This document shows positions 17,121-26,756 of a DNA stretch of 64,000 nt, one piece after another. Source of the DNA: a bacterium (GTDB lineage Bacteria > Bacteroidota > Bacteroidia > Bacteroidales > Muribaculaceae); the NCBI GenBank assembly GCA_004563195.1, contig SFTJ01000008.1, positions 76,969 to 140,968 of the forward strand, read 5' to 3'. Positions within the stretch are counted from its first letter, which is position 1, and every line of letters starts with the position of its first letter. The position numbers were made by a program, and so were the translations under genes. Below the pieces are notes generated by a model. That model was not told the DNA's origin. It made no database searches and saw nothing but the letters and a program-made list of their open reading frames with translations.

Positions 17121-17999
17121 CTATAGTTTATCGAGCGTATTATCGTCAGACATCATTGCGCCGCAACGGCGACAGAAATTGGCTTCCTTATCGTACTCTT
17201 CAAATCCGCATCGCGGGCAGATGTGTACATTTTTGCCCCTGCGGCGCGCTTGAATCTTGCGATTCTCATCGGCCATAGTAGCCGTAACTATACCCGTGGG
17301 AACAGCTATGATGGTGTAGCCAAAGAGCATCACACACGCCGAGATAAATTTGCCCAATGTAGATATGGGCGTGATGTCGCCATAACCCACAGTGGTCATA
17401 GTCACTATGCTCCAATATATGCCGTTAGGGATATTGTTGAATGCCGGATTGCCTGCATACGACTCCACCATATACATTATGGTGCCCAAGCAGATATTTA
17501 CTATAAACACAAAGAGGAAAAACACCATTATCTTCTTGGCGCTCTTCTGCATAGAGCGCAACAGCATGTTTCCTTCGTTGAGAAAGTTAAACAATTTGAA
17601 CACGCGAAACACGCGCACCAATCGGAAGGCTCTTATCACTATCATAAAACGCGCTCCGGTGTAGATAAAGCCCAAATACACAGGCAAAATCGACACCAAA
17701 TCCACTATGCCGAAAAAACTGAATATATATTTCTTCGGTTCGGGCGAGCAATATATGCGAAGTATGTATTCGAGCGTAAAAAACACCGTGAACACTATCT
17801 CAAGCACTATCAACGACGACCGCAGCCACGTTATCTCGATGAATGTCTGAAATATGGTAAGCACCACACTCATAGCTATAGCCGCTATCAGCACCACATC
17901 GAATGCCCTACCCATAGGTGTGTCGGTCCCGAATATTATCTCATGAAGTTTTGCCTTCAATGCATCATTGTGCAGAATCTTATTCTTAAAATCAATCAT
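17121..17999 (-). CDS. Voltage-gated-type potassium channel with C-terminal zinc ribbon
   Basis: 292 residues from ATG 17999; the longer frame to 18032 is excluded because a promoter box (18030-18037) overlaps it. Six membrane segments with an S4-like basic helix (VIRAFRLVRVFRVFKLF) and the selectivity filter TVGYGD. After S6 comes a short basic stretch and a zinc ribbon with two CxxCG knuckles (CPRCG and CRRCG), instead of the RCK/TrkA-N domain found in many bacterial channels. Likely passes K+ across the inner membrane; what the ribbon senses is unknown. Confidence 0.9.
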   Translation of the reverse strand: MIDFKNKILHNDALKAKLHEIIFGTDTPMGRAFDVVLIAAIAMSVVLTIFQTFIEITWLRSSLIVLEIVFTVFFTLEYILRIYCSPEPKKYIFSFFGIVDLVSILPVYLGFIYTGARFMIVIRAFRLVRVFRVFKLFNFLNEGNMLLRSMQKSAKKIMVFFLFVFIVNICLGTIMYMVESYAGNPAFNNIPNGIYWSIVTMTTVGYGDITPISTLGKFISACVMLFGYTIIAVPTGIVTATMADENRKIQARRRGKNVHICPRCGFEEYDKEANFCRRCGAMMSDDNTLDKL

Positions 18000-18029
18000 A
18001 CTGGTTACGCAACAAAATGTTTTAATTCC

Positions 18030-18037
18030 CAAAATTA
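18030..18037 (-). promoter_or_regulatory. -7 box for the K+ channel gene
   Basis: Minus strand TAATTTTG; decides the start codon at 17999. Confidence 0.6.
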
Positions 18038-18100
18038 ATAAATTTCAAGCAGATTATTCTCTGATTCGCTATCTCTATTATCTTATTCGATAAAAATAGG

Positions 18101-18108
18101 TATATTTG
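18101..18108 (+). promoter_or_regulatory. -7 box for the YiiX-like gene
   Basis: TATATTTG, 29 nt before the ATG at 18138. Confidence 0.65.
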
Positions 18109-18137
18109 CATCACTATTTTTCTACAACATTCACGCT

Positions 18138-18782
18138 ATGCGACGAACAATAAATCTGCTTTTGGGCTTGATGACCATATTGCTCGGCACTTCTTGCTCG
18201 AGCGAGCACAGATACGAGCCGCAAAACGGCGATTTGCTCTTTGTAGTGGCCAATTCCTCCAATATTTCCAAAGCCATTGCCGACGCCACTGCTTGGGATG
18301 ATTCCATTCGCTTCGACCACGTGGCTATAGTTGCCGTCGACGACAATGGCTCTTATATTATCGAAGCATCGAGCCGCCGAGATGTGGAACGCACTGAGTG
18401 GAACTACTTTTTGGAAAACGTTCCCTCCGTTAATGGCAAACCCGGCATAGTGGTGAAACGCGTCAACACTCATTTTTCGCCCGAAAATGCCATAGCTCTT
18501 GCCAAATCGCACATCGGCGAACTCTACGACTGGTCCTACCGCCCCAATAATGGCAAGATGTATTGCTCCGAACTTGTCTACGAGTGCTATTTAAACGATA
18601 ATGGTGGTCATTTATTCCACACCAAACCCATGAATTTCCGCGACAAGGATGGTTTTATGCCTCGCTTTTGGACCGAACTCTTCGAAAGCTTAGGCGAAGA
18701 GATTCCCGAAGGCGTGCCGGGCACTAACCCCAACGATATGTCGAAAGAAGAATGCCTCCGCGAAGTGTATCGATTCTTCTAA
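18138..18782 (+). CDS. YiiX/YebB-like permuted NlpC/P60 (C92) hydrolase, lipoprotein
   Basis: 214 residues. Lipoprotein signal with lipobox LLGTSC (lipid on Cys 20), so membrane-anchored in the envelope. The permuted papain-like order is seen: the histidine comes first in RFDHVAIVA (near 59) and the cysteine later in MYCSELVYECY (near 143). The opening QNGDLLFVVAN is typical of YiiX-type amidases. It probably cleaves an amide or ester in cell-wall or lipid material; substrate unknown. Own promoter, no operon partner. Confidence 0.85.
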   Translation: MRRTINLLLGLMTILLGTSCSSEHRYEPQNGDLLFVVANSSNISKAIADATAWDDSIRFDHVAIVAVDDNGSYIIEASSRRDVERTEWNYFLENVPSVNGKPGIVVKRVNTHFSPENAIALAKSHIGELYDWSYRPNNGKMYCSELVYECYLNDNGGHLFHTKPMNFRDKDGFMPRFWTELFESLGEEIPEGVPGTNPNDMSKEECLREVYRFF

Positions 18783-18927
18783 TCTCCTCACTCAATTTTC
18801 TCGCATTCGGAATTGTTGTGCCTCTATCTCATCGATATGATGTTACATTGCATAACAGGAATTCTACACACAATAGTTAAATTATCTAAAATTCTGTCTA
18901 TAAACACATAATGCTGATTATTCTCAT

Positions 18928-18935
18928 TATATTTG
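18928..18935 (+). promoter_or_regulatory. -7 box for the 1082-residue secreted protein
   Basis: TATATTTG, 69 nt before the ATG at 19005. The rest of the 222 nt gap is AT-rich with nothing else recognised. Confidence 0.6.
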
Positions 18936-19004
18936 TATCATTATACCATCGGAAACAAACTCTAACATAAACTATATTTATTAACCTTTAAGCTACAAAA
19001 ACGT

Positions 19005-22000
19005 ATGAAAAAATTACTTCGACGCTTTTTTACTCTTGGTTTGGCAATAGCCACACTCGGAGCTACGGCGCAGACCCTTACTCAAGAATGGGTCTACAAG
19101 ACCGATATCCCTGCAGCAGGTGATGCTAAGTGGGGTTGCGGCAATGCCGGACAGATTTGGGTTAGCAACACTACAACCCAAAAATTGATGTACTGGGATT
19201 CTGAAGGAGCTCACACTCTTGAGGTGGGCACTGCCGGTCCTGCTATCTGCATCGATGATGCAGGTAATGTGATTGTAAGCACCACTCTTTGGAGTGCCGC
19301 TGCTACTGCTCTCAAGGTGCTTCCTAAGGGTTCCACCACACTCCAAGACCTCCCCATCACTCTTCCCGAAGGTGTAACAGCAGCTGCCATGAAATTTTTA
19401 GGCCGTGCCGTGGGCGATGTTATGTCGGAAACCGGCGGTGCTTTCTGCGAATTCCCCAATGGCAACACCAAGGTGGCTAAGATTTTCGTTGCCAAAGGTG
19501 CTCAAGTGGCCGAAAAATCGTTTGCTGCCGATGCCGGTGTTACTGCCGACTCTGAAGGCTTGGCTGTACTCGTAGGCAACGACCCCGAATCTACTTCAAT
19601 AGCTGCGCGTCTGCGTGGCCAAAAGGATTTCTACATCGACGGCACTGCTTTGGCTCGTCTAAACATCAACACCACCCAAGGTGGCGATGTGTTTATGATT
19701 GGCGATAAGCTCTATTCTGTCGAACCGGTAGGCTCGGTGGCTTATGTCGATGCTTTCGAAGTGGTCGACCGCTCGGGTGATGCTCCTGTGGTTATCGCTT
19801 CGCACGCAGCTGAATTTGAAACTGCTGCCGCTAAGCCTAATCCTTGCAGCCTCTCGGCTGAAGTAGTCGACGATTACACCGTCAACATCTATCAATACGT
19901 TCCCGGTCAGATGGCTGCCAAGTATGTGCTCGCTTTACCTAAACCTATGCCTAAGCTCGAAGCTCGCAATGCTTATGCCTACGACATAGTTGTAGAAAAG
20001 GGCGAAACCGAATACACCGTCAGCTATCGCCTCAATGCGCCTGCTTCGGCTGTTAAGATTCAGCTCATGAGCGACGGCGAAATCTACAAGGAATATGCCG
20101 GCACCACATTGGCTGAATATGCCAACGAAGAAAAGACTGCTGTCAACAACCTCAACACAGTGAAGATTCCGACTGCCGACCTCAAGGTAAACGCCACCAC
20201 CAAGTTCTTTGTTTCGGTAGAGAGCGATGTGGTTACCGAAGCCACTGCTCACAGCACCACCTACAGCTTCTGGTCGCCTTACGGCGCTGTTGTCGACAAC
20301 AATCCTAACAGCAAACACTTCGGCCGTCTGCTCGTTACCGAAGCTCAAAGCTCACTTCCTGCCACAGGTTATTTGAGTTCTACCGGTGAGAATGGTATCG
20401 GCACCGGCATCTACGCATTCGACCAAACATTCCTTCCTATCAAGAACTCTGAAGGTAAATACGGATTCCTCGCAGGTATGGAACGCGAAGAAGGCAATTA
20501 TGCAGGCACTTCTACCTCAATCTACGACTTTAAGCGCCTTGCATTGGCCGGCGATGGTCGCTTGTTTATCTCACGCGCCGGCGTTAAGAGTTCGGGCGTA
20601 TGGGAACTTGACCCCGATAACCTCGAAGCAAGTGCTACACCCGTATTCACCGGTACTTTGGGCGAAGATGGTATGATTACCGATGCCAATGGCAACATAG
20701 TTTCGGGTCCTGCCACTGCTATGGATGTTGTTGGTAGCAACTGGGGCTTGAAATTGGCTATCGTAAGCTGTAACGGCGGTTATGCTCTTTCCAAGCCAAG
20801 TCACAAGGTATATGTCTACAACTTAGGTGTAGAAAAGACTTGGGGCGCAGCTCCTTCCAACGAATTGACTTCGCTCGACAACCTCTGGATTAACTCAGCT
20901 ACAGTAAACTTGCGTCTCGACCCCGATGGTAATGGACTCATGGTAGGTCAATATCGCGCTACTCCAAGCGAAAACGAACCGGCTTACAAGCACGCCACAA
21001 TTTGGAACAACGAAGTAGACTATAGCGATGTTACATCACCGGCAGGTGGCGCAGGTATGGCATGGAACGCCGATAACACCTTGTTCGCCATGTCAACCGG
21101 AAAAGGCAAAGTGGGCATTTTCACCGTTACTAACGAAAACGGCCCGCAATTTACCAAATTATATGAGATTGCCACCGGTTGCGGCACAAACACCAATGCT
21201 ATAGCATTCGACTATGCCAACAACTTGTATGTGGTATCGAACAGCGGCGAAAAGCTCCGTTGCTTCGCTCTGCCTCGCGAAAGTGGCGAAGTGGTGGTTC
21301 CCGCCGGCTCTCAATACGACGCAACCATCTCGAGCGACGAATATCCTGCTGCTCTTTACATCATTGGCACACCCACCAACTGGGTTTCTGATAAGGGTAT
21401 TAAGATGGATAAGGGCGAAAATGGCGTTTTCACTGCCGAATTGACCAATACTGCAGCTTACTGCAACATAGGTTTGACAAGTGTTCTTTCTACTGACTGG
21501 AACGAAGTAAATGCCAACCGTTGGGGCTTCGCAGTCGACAACGAAGAAATCACCCTCGGACAAGAGCATGCTATCGAAAAGACCATAGGCGCAATGCTTA
21601 TTAAAGGCGAAGCCGGCTCTACATATCAAGTTAAGGTTGATATGAAGAATATGACTATCCTGGTTACTGCCACCTATGTTCCCACAAGTTATCCCGAAAA
21701 ACTCTACATGGTAGGTAGTCTCAAGGATGCCAACTGGGACATCTCAAGTGGCAAATACGAACTCACCACCGAGAGCGAAGGCATTTACTCAATAGGCGGT
21801 GTAGAAATACTCGATGCCTACAACGGCAATGGCTATTTTGCATTTGGTGCAATCACCACCGACAATTGGGCCGAATTCAATGCTTTGCGCTACGGCCCTG
21901 CAACTTCTGATACTCCTGTAACTGAAGGAACCGCAACAGCCATCGACACTAACGGCGACACTTCTTACATGATTACTGCCGGAGTATACGACGTGAAGGT

Positions 22001-22253
22001 CGACCTCACCACCAAGCTGTTGCTTATGACAAAGACTTCTGGTATCGAAGATGTTGAAGCCGATGCTACCGATGTAGTTCCGGGATACGGCGAAATCAGC
22101 GTCATCACCTCGGTTGAAAACACCGTTACTTCTATCTACAGCACTGCCGGTAAGGCTATCGTTCTCAACAGCGCAGAACGCGAATTCACTGTTGAAAGCG
22201 GCATCTACGTAGTGGTAGTAAATGGTAAGTCATATAAGGTGGCTGTAAGATAA
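19005..22253 (+). CDS. Secreted propeller-like protein with two SusE/SusF-like C-terminal modules
   Basis: 1082 residues with a signal peptide (cleavage after GATAQ, about residue 23). The first 750 residues contain repeated WxSN/IxIDDAGNVIVST-like strands (AICIDDAGNVIVS, AIAFDYANNLYVVS) that suggest a beta-propeller; I could not assign a named family. Two repeats near 775-860 (ALYIIGTPTNWVS) and 900-990 (KLYMVGSLKDANW) resemble the starch-binding-type modules of SusE/SusF. The last 60 residues (SIYSTAGKAIVL to GIYVVVVNGKSYKVAVR) look like a short type IX secretion tail. Probably a surface protein binding glycans; its TonB-receptor neighbour has its own promoter. Confidence 0.7.
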   Translation: MKKLLRRFFTLGLAIATLGATAQTLTQEWVYKTDIPAAGDAKWGCGNAGQIWVSNTTTQKLMYWDSEGAHTLEVGTAGPAICIDDAGNVIVSTTLWSAAATALKVLPKGSTTLQDLPITLPEGVTAAAMKFLGRAVGDVMSETGGAFCEFPNGNTKVAKIFVAKGAQVAEKSFAADAGVTADSEGLAVLVGNDPESTSIAARLRGQKDFYIDGTALARLNINTTQGGDVFMIGDKLYSVEPVGSVAYVDAFEVVDRSGDAPVVIASHAAEFETAAAKPNPCSLSAEVVDDYTVNIYQYVPGQMAAKYVLALPKPMPKLEARNAYAYDIVVEKGETEYTVSYRLNAPASAVKIQLMSDGEIYKEYAGTTLAEYANEEKTAVNNLNTVKIPTADLKVNATTKFFVSVESDVVTEATAHSTTYSFWSPYGAVVDNNPNSKHFGRLLVTEAQSSLPATGYLSSTGENGIGTGIYAFDQTFLPIKNSEGKYGFLAGMEREEGNYAGTSTSIYDFKRLALAGDGRLFISRAGVKSSGVWELDPDNLEASATPVFTGTLGEDGMITDANGNIVSGPATAMDVVGSNWGLKLAIVSCNGGYALSKPSHKVYVYNLGVEKTWGAAPSNELTSLDNLWINSATVNLRLDPDGNGLMVGQYRATPSENEPAYKHATIWNNEVDYSDVTSPAGGAGMAWNADNTLFAMSTGKGKVGIFTVTNENGPQFTKLYEIATGCGTNTNAIAFDYANNLYVVSNSGEKLRCFALPRESGEVVVPAGSQYDATISSDEYPAALYIIGTPTNWVSDKGIKMDKGENGVFTAELTNTAAYCNIGLTSVLSTDWNEVNANRWGFAVDNEEITLGQEHAIEKTIGAMLIKGEAGSTYQVKVDMKNMTILVTATYVPTSYPEKLYMVGSLKDANWDISSGKYELTTESEGIYSIGGVEILDAYNGNGYFAFGAITTDNWAEFNALRYGPATSDTPVTEGTATAIDTNGDTSYMITAGVYDVKVDLTTKLLLMTKTSGIEDVEADATDVVPGYGEISVITSVENTVTSIYSTAGKAIVLNSAEREFTVESGIYVVVVNGKSYKVAVR

Positions 22254-22310
22254 TACATCTTATATAATTAACATCGCGCCCACACACGCACGGAGCGATG
22301 ACTCTCATTC

Positions 22311-22352
22311 GAGGTCCGAAGCACAATCTTGTGCTTCGGACCTCTTGCTTTT
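22311..22352 (+). terminator. Terminator after the propeller-like gene
   Basis: Perfect 15 bp stem GAGGTCCGAAGCACA/TGTGCTTCGGACCTC with loop ATCT, then TTGCTTTTT. Confidence 0.88.
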
Positions 22353-22426
22353 TGCTCCATATAGGCTGTTACCAAAAATTTAATATTTCGTTACCAATCT
22401 GAAATATTATAACCAAAGTTCAACAA

Positions 22427-22434
22427 TAACTTTG
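22427..22434 (+). promoter_or_regulatory. -7 box for the TonB receptor/phosphoesterase operon
   Basis: TAACTTTG, 62 nt before the favoured ATG at 22497. Confidence 0.65.
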
Positions 22435-22496
22435 CATCGGAAAAACCCCTCGTTACAACAAAGCGAAAAATGTTTAACTTACGAAACTGTAAACAG

Positions 22497-25331
22497 ATGA
22501 AAAAAACGAAAAAAGGAGCAGCCCTGGCACTTGCAGCCTTCGTGGCATGCTCAAGCGCAGCTAATGCTGTCTATGCCAATCCTTTCTCATCAATTATTCC
22601 AAGTGAAGCATCAGCAGCGCCGGCAGGAATCCTGCGCGGCCGCATCGTCAGCGACGATGGTACTTCTTTGCCTGGCTCAGTAGTTACTATCGAACAACTC
22701 AACTTGACCACAACCACCGATGTAGACGGCTTTTTCACCATTTCGAATGTGCCCGCAGGCAAGCACACCGTGAAAGTGAGCTACATAGGCTTCGACCCAT
22801 ATTCGGCTGTGGTGAAAATAACCAACAAGCAGACAACTGAGCACAATGTAACTCTCAATAGCAATGTTAACCTCGAAACAGTGACTGTGAAAGGTGTTTT
22901 CCAAGGTCAACACCGAGCCATCAACACTCAGAAGAGTTATATGGGCGTGAGCAACATCGTCAGCTCCGACCAAATATCAAAGTTCCCCGATTCGAATATC
23001 GGTGATGCCTTAAAGCGCTTGCCCGGCATCAATGTACAGTACGACCAGGGCGAAGCTCGTTTCGGCCAGGTGCGTGGCACAAGCGCCGACCTCAGTTCGG
23101 TTACCATCAACGGCAACCGCATTCCTTCGGCTGAGGGCGACACTCGAAACGTGCAGCTCGACCTCATCCCTGCCGAAATGATTCAGATGGTGGAGGTGAA
23201 AAAAGTGGTAACTCCCGATATGGATGCCGATGCCATTGGCGGTAGCATCAATCTCGTTACCAAAAACTCTCCCTACAAGCGCTTCATCACTGCCACCGCC
23301 GGCTCGGGCTACAATGCCATCAGCGACAAAATGCAACTTAATCTCGGCTTGAGCTACGGTCAGCGTTTCTTCAACAACCGCCTCGGTGTGATGCTCGCCG
23401 CTTCTTACCAAAACTCACCCGCAGGTTCCGACAATGTGGAATTTGTTTGGGACAAGGACGTGAATACCGGCAAAACGCTCATCACCGACTATCAGATTCG
23501 CCAATACTACGTCACTCGCGAGCGCCAAAGCTACTCGGCTGCCCTCGATTTCGACATCAATAAGAACAACAAAATCCTTTTTAAGGGCATTTTCAACAAT
23601 CGCAACGACTGGGAAAACCGTTATCGCCTAACACTCAAGGATTTGAACCTCGACGATAACGAATGTGTGGAGAACAATAAAGCCACTGTGCGCATCCAAA
23701 CCAAAGGTGGCACTCCCGACAACCGTAACGCTCGCCTCGAACGCCAACGCACTATGGACTTCACCCTCGGTGGTGAACACGTGTGGGGTCGCCTCGAAAC
23801 CAATTGGAGCTTAAACTATGCTCGCGCTTCGGAATATCGTCCTAACGAACGCTATATCGACTACCAACTCAAAAAGCAGAAATTCGACGTCGATATGAGC
23901 AACCCTCGCTGGCCATTAGCCACTGCGCAAGAAGGATATACGCTCGTCCTCAACGACAAATTCTCTCTCAAGGAGGTTACCGAACAACAAGAGGACATCA
24001 ACGAAACCGACCTCAAATTCAAAGTCGACTTCAAATTGCCTCTTGCTCGTGGCAAATGGGGTAACAAACTTATGTTCGGTGCCAAAGTGGTACGCAAGGA
24101 CAAGGAGAAGATAATCGATTTCTACGAATATACTCCTCTCGATGAGGATGCTTTCGATGCCAATAGCTTTGCCGCCGTCAACAACTACGACCGCGACGGC
24201 TTTATCCCCAAAAACAACTATAAAGTAGGCAACTTTGTTAGCAAGGAATACCTCGGCAGCCTCGATTTGAACAATCCTGCCCTATTCGAAAAAGAACAAG
24301 TGGCTGAAGAACTCGCCTCAAACTATAATGCTCGCGAAACAGTTACTGCCGGATACCTCCGTCTCGACCAAAAACTTGGCAAAAACCTCAACGCAGTAGT
24401 GGGTCTTCGCTTGGAGAACACTCATGTGCGCTACAGCGGTTCGCAATACGATGCCGATGAAGATGTAGTAACTCGCACCCCTTACCAATCGAAAAACTAC
24501 ATCAACGTTCTTCCGAACATTATGATGAAGTGGGATGTTAAGGACGACCTCAAGCTTCGAGCTTCGTTCTCTAACACAATTGCTCGACCCAAATACTCCG
24601 ACCTCGCTCCTAACATCAGCATCGACCGTAGCGACAATGCTATTGAACTCGGTAACCCCGACCTCACTCCTACCATCAGCTACAACATCGACCTCAGCGC
24701 CGAATACTACTTCAAGAGCATTGGATTGGTGAGCGCTGGCATTTTCTACAAGTCGATCGACGACTTTATTGTCGACCAAACTTTCCACAACTACCAATAT
24801 CAAGGCGTTACCTACACCAAATTCACCCAACCACGCAATTCGGGCGATGCCGACATTCTGGGCGTGGAAGTGGCTTTGCAACGCGACTTCGGTTTCATCA
24901 CTCCGGCTCTTAAGTGCGTAGGTATCTACACCAACTACACCTACACCTATTCTAAGGTGAATAACTTCCAATTCGAAGGCCGCGAAAACGAGAGCGGTTT
25001 GCGCTTGCCGGGTTCTCCTGAGCACACCGCCAACGCTTCGCTATTCTTCGATAAATGGGGCTTCAATGTCCGCTTGAGCTACAACTATGCATCGTCTTTC
25101 ATCGACGAAATGGGCAGCTCTAAGTTCTACGATCGCTACTACGATTCGGTCAACTATATGGACATCAACGCCGGTTACACCTTCGGCAAGAAATTCAAGA
25201 CCACTGTCTACGCCGAAGCTACCAACCTGCTCAACCAGCCTTTGCGCTACTACCAAGGCACTAAAGAATACACCGCTCAAAGCGAGCACTATGGCATTCG
25301 CCTTGCTGCCGGTGTGAAAGTAACTTTCTAA
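22497..25331 (+). CDS. TonB-dependent outer-membrane receptor with carboxypeptidase-regulatory N-terminus
   Basis: 944 residues from ATG 22497 (MKKTKKGAALAL, a proper signal peptide; an in-frame ATG at 22470 would add nine residues). After the signal comes a CarboxypepD_reg-like domain (ILRGRIVSDDGTSLPGSVVTI to about residue 120), a plug domain with FPDSNIGDALKRLPGINVQ and GQVRGTSADLSSVTINGNRIPS, then a 22-strand barrel ending AAGVKVTF with a terminal aromatic. The plug most resembles the TonB-Xanth-Caul type. The phosphoesterase gene follows after 13 nt, suggesting uptake linked to a phosphorylated substrate. Confidence 0.92.
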   Translation: MKKTKKGAALALAAFVACSSAANAVYANPFSSIIPSEASAAPAGILRGRIVSDDGTSLPGSVVTIEQLNLTTTTDVDGFFTISNVPAGKHTVKVSYIGFDPYSAVVKITNKQTTEHNVTLNSNVNLETVTVKGVFQGQHRAINTQKSYMGVSNIVSSDQISKFPDSNIGDALKRLPGINVQYDQGEARFGQVRGTSADLSSVTINGNRIPSAEGDTRNVQLDLIPAEMIQMVEVKKVVTPDMDADAIGGSINLVTKNSPYKRFITATAGSGYNAISDKMQLNLGLSYGQRFFNNRLGVMLAASYQNSPAGSDNVEFVWDKDVNTGKTLITDYQIRQYYVTRERQSYSAALDFDINKNNKILFKGIFNNRNDWENRYRLTLKDLNLDDNECVENNKATVRIQTKGGTPDNRNARLERQRTMDFTLGGEHVWGRLETNWSLNYARASEYRPNERYIDYQLKKQKFDVDMSNPRWPLATAQEGYTLVLNDKFSLKEVTEQQEDINETDLKFKVDFKLPLARGKWGNKLMFGAKVVRKDKEKIIDFYEYTPLDEDAFDANSFAAVNNYDRDGFIPKNNYKVGNFVSKEYLGSLDLNNPALFEKEQVAEELASNYNARETVTAGYLRLDQKLGKNLNAVVGLRLENTHVRYSGSQYDADEDVVTRTPYQSKNYINVLPNIMMKWDVKDDLKLRASFSNTIARPKYSDLAPNISIDRSDNAIELGNPDLTPTISYNIDLSAEYYFKSIGLVSAGIFYKSIDDFIVDQTFHNYQYQGVTYTKFTQPRNSGDADILGVEVALQRDFGFITPALKCVGIYTNYTYTYSKVNNFQFEGRENESGLRLPGSPEHTANASLFFDKWGFNVRLSYNYASSFIDEMGSSKFYDRYYDSVNYMDINAGYTFGKKFKTTVYAEATNLLNQPLRYYQGTKEYTAQSEHYGIRLAAGVKVTF

Positions 25332-25344
25332 AACCAATACTCTT

Positions 25345-26283
25345 ATGAAATTTAGTAAATCGATATTACTCACCCTCGCGTTAATTGCTTCTTCAGCAAT
25401 CAATGCCCAAAACATCGACTACTCGATATTCGACCACGCCCTCAACTTCTTCGTGGTTAACGATACCGGTCGAAATGGCTACTACGACCAGAAAACCATT
25501 GCCGAACTGATGGGTAATATGGCTGACAATGGCGCAAGTCCGGAATTCATTGTTGCCACCGGCGATATTCACCACTTCGACGGCGTGGAAAGCACCTCCG
25601 ACCCGCTTTGGATGACCAACTACGAACTCATCTACTCTCATCCCGAGCTTATGGTGCCCTGGTATGCCATGCTTGGCAACCACGAATATCGTGGCAACAC
25701 CCAAGCCGTTATCGATTATAGCAAGGTAAGCCGCCGCTGGAGAATGCCCGACCGCTACTACACTCTCGCCTTCTCCGATAAAGGCACTTCAGTGAGAATA
25801 GTGTGCCTCGACACCACTCCGCTCATCAATCGTTATCGCGAAGAGAGCAACCAATACCCCGATGCTGTTAAGCAAGACCCGGAAAAGCAACTCCAATGGC
25901 TCGACCAAGTGCTCGCTGAAGCCTCCGAGGATTGGGTGATAGTGTTCGGACACCACCCAATATATGCCCAAACAAGCAAGGACGATTCCGAACGCCTCGA
26001 CTTGCAAGCTCGTTTGGAGCCCATTCTCAAACGCCACAAAGCGCCGATCTACATCAATGGGCACATTCACAACTTTCAGCACATCAGCCTCGAGGGCTCG
26101 CCCACACAGTTCGTCACCAACTCCGCAGGCGCTTTAGCCCGCAAGGTGAAGGCCATCAAAGGCACCGTGTTTGCAAGTCCCGAGCCGGGTTTCTCCATCA
26201 TCACAGCTACTAAAAAATCACTAAAGCTGCGTATGATCGATAGCAAAGGAAATATTATACACACCGTATCTCTATCAAAATAA
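25345..26283 (+). CDS. Secreted calcineurin-like metallophosphoesterase (purple acid phosphatase-like)
   Basis: 312 residues with signal peptide (SSAINAQ cleavage). Dimetal-site motifs are in order: VNDTGRNGYYDQ (D and Y region), ATGDIHHFDGV, GNHEYRGN, FGHHPIYAQ and NGHIHNFQH. This set resembles ACP5/purple acid phosphatase-type enzymes common in Bacteroidetes. It would release phosphate from organic esters in the periplasm or at the surface. Second gene of an operon with the TonB receptor, so the receptor may import the substrate or the product. No phosphate-regulator box recognised. Confidence 0.9.
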   Translation: MKFSKSILLTLALIASSAINAQNIDYSIFDHALNFFVVNDTGRNGYYDQKTIAELMGNMADNGASPEFIVATGDIHHFDGVESTSDPLWMTNYELIYSHPELMVPWYAMLGNHEYRGNTQAVIDYSKVSRRWRMPDRYYTLAFSDKGTSVRIVCLDTTPLINRYREESNQYPDAVKQDPEKQLQWLDQVLAEASEDWVIVFGHHPIYAQTSKDDSERLDLQARLEPILKRHKAPIYINGHIHNFQHISLEGSPTQFVTNSAGALARKVKAIKGTVFASPEPGFSIITATKKSLKLRMIDSKGNIIHTVSLSK

Positions 26284-26334
26284 TTCGTGCTATAAACTAT
26301 AACCTTAATTGGAAAAACACGATTTGCAACGAGG

Positions 26335-26365
26335 AATCGCCCGATTGAGGGCGATTTCTCTTATT
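26335..26365 (+). terminator. Terminator of the receptor/phosphoesterase operon
   Basis: 8 bp stem AATCGCCC/GGGCGATT with loop GATTGA, then TCTCTTATTTTATT. Confidence 0.7.
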
Positions 26366-26423
26366 TTATTGCTGCCCTATTTCACACCCCCAAAAAATGC
26401 TCCCGATTACACAGCATAATAAT

Positions 26424-26591
26424 TCACAGTCTACAGCTCATTCCGATAACCGCACCACACAGCCCAAAAATAACCGCAAAGAATTTGCCGAATAACCGCA
26501 TCACCATCAAGGTGATGCCTACTAACCGCGGCGCAGCCGCAAAAACCCGCCGCCCAGCCTCGGATAGGCTGATATTCACCCGTTTAATCAT
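26424..26591 (-). CDS. Possible small hydrophobic protein, doubtful
   Basis: A 55-residue frame from ATG 26591 (MIKRVNISLSEAGRR...) with a hydrophobic second half (GITLMVMRLFGKFFAVIFGLC). It has no recognised homologue and no promoter box. Its sequence coincides with three short hairpins and spaced repeats, so a structured non-coding element is an equal alternative. Confidence 0.25.
   Translation of the reverse strand: MIKRVNISLSEAGRRVFAAAPRLVGITLMVMRLFGKFFAVIFGLCGAVIGMSCRL
26446..26571. other. Patch of spaced repeats and three adjacent hairpins
   Basis: In the 473 nt gap 26284-26756, ATAACCGCA occurs at 26446, 26470 and 26492, with a variant at 26522. It is followed by GCATCACC/GGTGATGC (26498-26518), GCGGC/GCCGC (26528-26540) and CAGCCT/AGGCTG (26555-26571). 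I cannot name the element. The rest of the gap holds terminators for both flanking operons. Confidence 0.45.
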
Positions 26592-26682
26592 CCATCCTCC
26601 CGTTATGAAACGCCACCGCAACCAATTTCCCTCGCAAAAAACAATTCTTTTCCTGACGCCCCAATATTACGCCACCCCTACC

Positions 26683-26721
26683 AAAATAAAAAAATCCCCA
26701 CAGCCACCGGGCCATGGGGAT
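26683..26721 (-). terminator. Terminator of the NifU-like/GGGtGRT operon
   Basis: On the minus strand ATCCCCA/TGGGGAT forms a 7 bp stem, followed by TTTTTTTATTTT, 36 nt after the stop of the GGGtGRT gene. Confidence 0.8.
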
Positions 26722-26756
26722 AAATTTGTGATGTTTTGCTATAAAGTGCAAAAAAA

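Noticed and set aside
26690..26730. CRISPR-like or REP repeat
   Set aside because: Only one copy; on the minus strand it is an ordinary terminator hairpin with a T-run.
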